Of a DNA stretch of 64,000 nucleotides, positions 62,322 through 64,000 are shown one piece after another. Source of the DNA: Verrucomicrobiota bacterium (lineage in GTDB: Bacteria > Verrucomicrobiota > Verrucomicrobiia > Limisphaerales > UBA1319); contig JAKLFB010000004.1 of the NCBI GenBank assembly GCA_022711435.1, forward strand, positions 124,001 to 188,000, written 5' to 3'. The notes beneath the pieces are model-generated. The model saw only the letters and a list, made by a program, of their open reading frames with translations, made no database searches and was not told where the DNA came from. The position numbers and the translations under genes were made by a program. Position 1 is the first letter of the stretch; every line of letters begins with the position of its first letter.

Positions 62322-64000
62322 ATGAATCGCCCGCTCCGACCCGAGAGACCGCCTCGCATGAAAGCGGACGCTGCAGGCCGGCACCCCGCTCCCACGGCTC
62401 GCGCGTGCCAGCGCCCATCCCTGAACAGGAGGATCTGCCTGGCGATGCTCGGCCTCGCCATCGCGCTCCCGCAAGGGTTCATCGATCCTCTGGACGCCGC
62501 CCCCAATCCATCCCCGCCTGCTTTCCTCGTGCCCGAGGCCGATCGCGGCCGAATCGATTCCGCCCTTCCCGATCGCGCGCCCGCCCAGCCCGCCCGGCCG
62601 CGCCGGCTGCTGATCTTCGAGCGCAATGTCGGTTATGGCGGACATCCCTCGATCGCCCACGCCAGCCTGGCCTTCCGCCGGATGGGGGAGAAGCTCGACG
62701 CGTATGCCGCGGTCACCAGCCAGGATCCGGCCGTATTCGAGCGGGCCCGCCTCGCCCAGTTCGACGCCGTCCTGTTCAACAACACGGTCGGCAACCTCTT
62801 CACCAACGCCGATCTCAGGCAGAACCTGGCCGACTTTGTCTGTGGAGGTGGAGGGCTGATGGGCCTGCATGGCGCCTCCGTCGCCTTCACCCGGTGGCCT
62901 GGCGCCATCGAGGATTGGCCCGAGTTCGGCCGCATGCTGGGCGCCCGCGGCGCCAATCACCGCGACAGCACCGAGCCCGTCTTCGTGAAGGTTGAGGACA
63001 TGGCGCATCCGCTGACCCGGATGTTCGACAGCCGGGGCTTCGAATACCGCGATGAGTTCTTCCGGTTCCATGAGGTCTACTCGCGCCAGAAAGTGCGCGT
63101 GCTCCTCAGCATCGACACCGGCAGGACCGACCTGAACCAAGGCGCGCCTCGGGGCAACTGCCTGCGCGCCGACCATGATTATGCGCTGGCCTGGATCCGG
63201 CAATACGGCCGAGGCAGGGTGTTCTACAGCACCATCGCCCATAATCCCTACGTCTTCTGGGACCGCTCCATGCTCGAGTTCTATCTCCATGCCATCCAGT
63301 TCGCGCTCGGCGATCTCGATGCCTCGACACTGCCCAGCGCGCGCATCACCCCCGCCGCGCTCGCCCAGGATAAGCTCGGTTGGGGCATCGCCTTCGATCC
63401 CCGCACCCGCCCCCCCGCCTCCCTGTTTGAAGCGATCGACCGGACGGCCGCCCTCGGCCTGTCGCACCTGGTCGCCTCGGACTGGCTGCCCATCGCGCCC
63501 GGCCGCCTCGGGAGATTCGATGCCCGCCTCCCGGCCGACGATCGGCTCTCCATCCGGCTGAAACTCGACGACGCCGGCGTCCGGATCCTGGCCTGGCGCA
63601 TCGACCGCGCGCCCGCCGATCCTGCGGATTGGCCGTCGATCTTCCAGTTCGCGCGGAACCTCGGGATCGAATCGCTGATCGTCGAGCCTCCACTGGAATC
63701 CCTGAAGGCGCTCGAGTCCTTGTGCGCCGCGCATGGCATGCAATTGGCGATTCCGATCCACAAGCATGCCTCCGCTCCCGCGTTTCGATCCCTCGAAGGT
63801 TTCCTCGAAACCTGTCCCGCCGACATGCGTCACCTGGGCGTGTGGGCTGGCATCGAGCAGTGGGCGGCTTCCGGCATCGATCCGGTCCGCGCCGTCCAAC
63901 GGATCGGCCGCCGGCTCTTCATCGTGGCTCTGCCTCCAAGCCTCGCGTCTCGATCCGACGGTGCAGACGCCCTCGCGTCTCTGGTGCGCGCCATGGCCGC
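62322..64000 (+). CDS. ThuA-like protein with C-terminal sugar-isomerase-like domain (partial)
   Basis: About 559 codons from the ATG at 62322 (another ATG at 62358), open to the window end. Signal-like segment RRICLAMLGLAIALPQGF. ThuA (trehalose-utilisation-like, class I glutamine amidotransferase fold) covers about 95-320: LLIFERNVGYGGHPSIAHAS, FDAVLFNNTVGNLF, GGGLMGLHGAS, GRVFYSTIAHNPYVFWD. From about 345 the sequence (KLGWGIAFDPRTRPPASLFE, GLSHLVASDWLPI, SIFQFARNLGIESLIVEPPL) resembles a sugar-phosphate-isomerase TIM barrel. ThuA partners Gfo/Idh/MocA dehydrogenases in sugar use, as here. The C-terminus lies outside the window. Confidence 0.82.
   Translation, partial: MNRPLRPERPPRMKADAAGRHPAPTARACQRPSLNRRICLAMLGLAIALPQGFIDPLDAAPNPSPPAFLVPEADRGRIDSALPDRAPAQPARPRRLLIFERNVGYGGHPSIAHASLAFRRMGEKLDAYAAVTSQDPAVFERARLAQFDAVLFNNTVGNLFTNADLRQNLADFVCGGGGLMGLHGASVAFTRWPGAIEDWPEFGRMLGARGANHRDSTEPVFVKVEDMAHPLTRMFDSRGFEYRDEFFRFHEVYSRQKVRVLLSIDTGRTDLNQGAPRGNCLRADHDYALAWIRQYGRGRVFYSTIAHNPYVFWDRSMLEFYLHAIQFALGDLDASTLPSARITPAALAQDKLGWGIAFDPRTRPPASLFEAIDRTAALGLSHLVASDWLPIAPGRLGRFDARLPADDRLSIRLKLDDAGVRILAWRIDRAPADPADWPSIFQFARNLGIESLIVEPPLESLKALESLCAAHGMQLAIPIHKHASAPAFRSLEGFLETCPADMRHLGVWAGIEQWAASGIDPVRAVQRIGRRLFIVALPPSLASRSDGADALASLVRAMA

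Noticed and set aside
61917..63899. 660-codon open frame on the minus strand
   Set aside because: Opposite the Gfo/Idh/MocA and ThuA genes, both with clear family motifs.
1..64000. CRISPR arrays, tRNA or rRNA genes, transposase or prophage genes
   Set aside because: Looked for regular spaced repeats, cloverleaf signatures and transposase motifs; none seen. The only mobile signal is the foldback element.

Overview
The window is GC-rich, gene-dense bacterial chromosome. It most likely comes from the Planctomycetes-Verrucomicrobia-Chlamydiae group, and within that from Verrucomicrobiota. The evidence is a set of families typical of that group: three sulfatases, a DUF1549/DUF1553 plus DUF1501 (Tat-type) pair, a pre-peptidase-C-like secreted protein, a CotH-kinase/lamin-tail giant, a Tat-exported Gfo/Idh/MocA oxidoreductase, a ThuA protein, and two large secreted proteins whose C-termini end in a Phe/Tyr-Arg-(Leu/Val) pattern. 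The phylum call is inference; no rRNA or tRNA gene is visible.

Layout. 1-6.4 kb: a heparinase II/III-like gene running off the left edge, a secreted beta-propeller protein, two decayed ABC-2 permease fragments, and a CusS/CusR-like two-component system. 6.4-7.3 kb: a CusR-box-like palindrome and a small secreted Gly/Cys-rich protein. 7.3-12.8 kb: an eight-gene Mrp-type antiporter operon in which every gene overlaps the next. 13-13.4 kb: a receiver-only response regulator. 13.5-24.7 kb: a sulfatase, a 2493-residue CotH/LTD protein and an SLC13-type anion permease, joined by two 4-bp GTGA overlaps. 24.7-34.6 kb: an AAA/DUF4143 ATPase, two further sulfatases, a Cache-adenylate cyclase, a sodium:solute symporter and a GH29 fucosidase lipoprotein. 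34.7-41.8 kb: a small basic repeat protein, a sialidase-fold protein, and the DUF1549/1553 - DUF1501 - PPC-like run. 41.8-48.1 kb: two sugar-phosphate isomerase/epimerase-like proteins, a large secreted protein, purM and a stand-alone GGQ release factor. 48.2-58.7 kb: a nuclease-helicase fusion, a DUF5060/GH5-like glycosidase, a DUF5009 remnant, a DHH phosphoesterase, Lnt, an aldo/keto reductase, and an unusual protein joining an RNA polymerase alpha-CTD-like domain, a sigma region 4-like domain and further helical repeats. 58.9-64 kb: a UbiA-family protein, an archaeal-type adenylate kinase, a 273-bp foldback (MITE-like) element, a Gfo/Idh/MocA protein and a ThuA protein cut by the right edge.

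How it fits together. The recurring theme is use of sulfated, probably fucose- or uronate-containing polysaccharide. There are exported sulfatases, a heparinase-like lyase, a fucosidase, a sialidase-fold protein, a cellulase-like enzyme, a sodium-coupled sugar symporter, an anion permease that could handle released sulfate, sugar isomerases, and a sodium/proton antiporter that could maintain the sodium gradient. Gene remnants (ABC-2 permease, DUF5009) and the foldback element show local decay and insertion.

Most striking items: the alpha-CTD/sigma-4 fusion (56.9-58.7 kb), the GTGA-coupled sulfatase-CotH/LTD-permease operon, the foldback element that supplies the last base of the adenylate kinase stop codon, and a near-consensus CusR box beside a CusRS-like pair.
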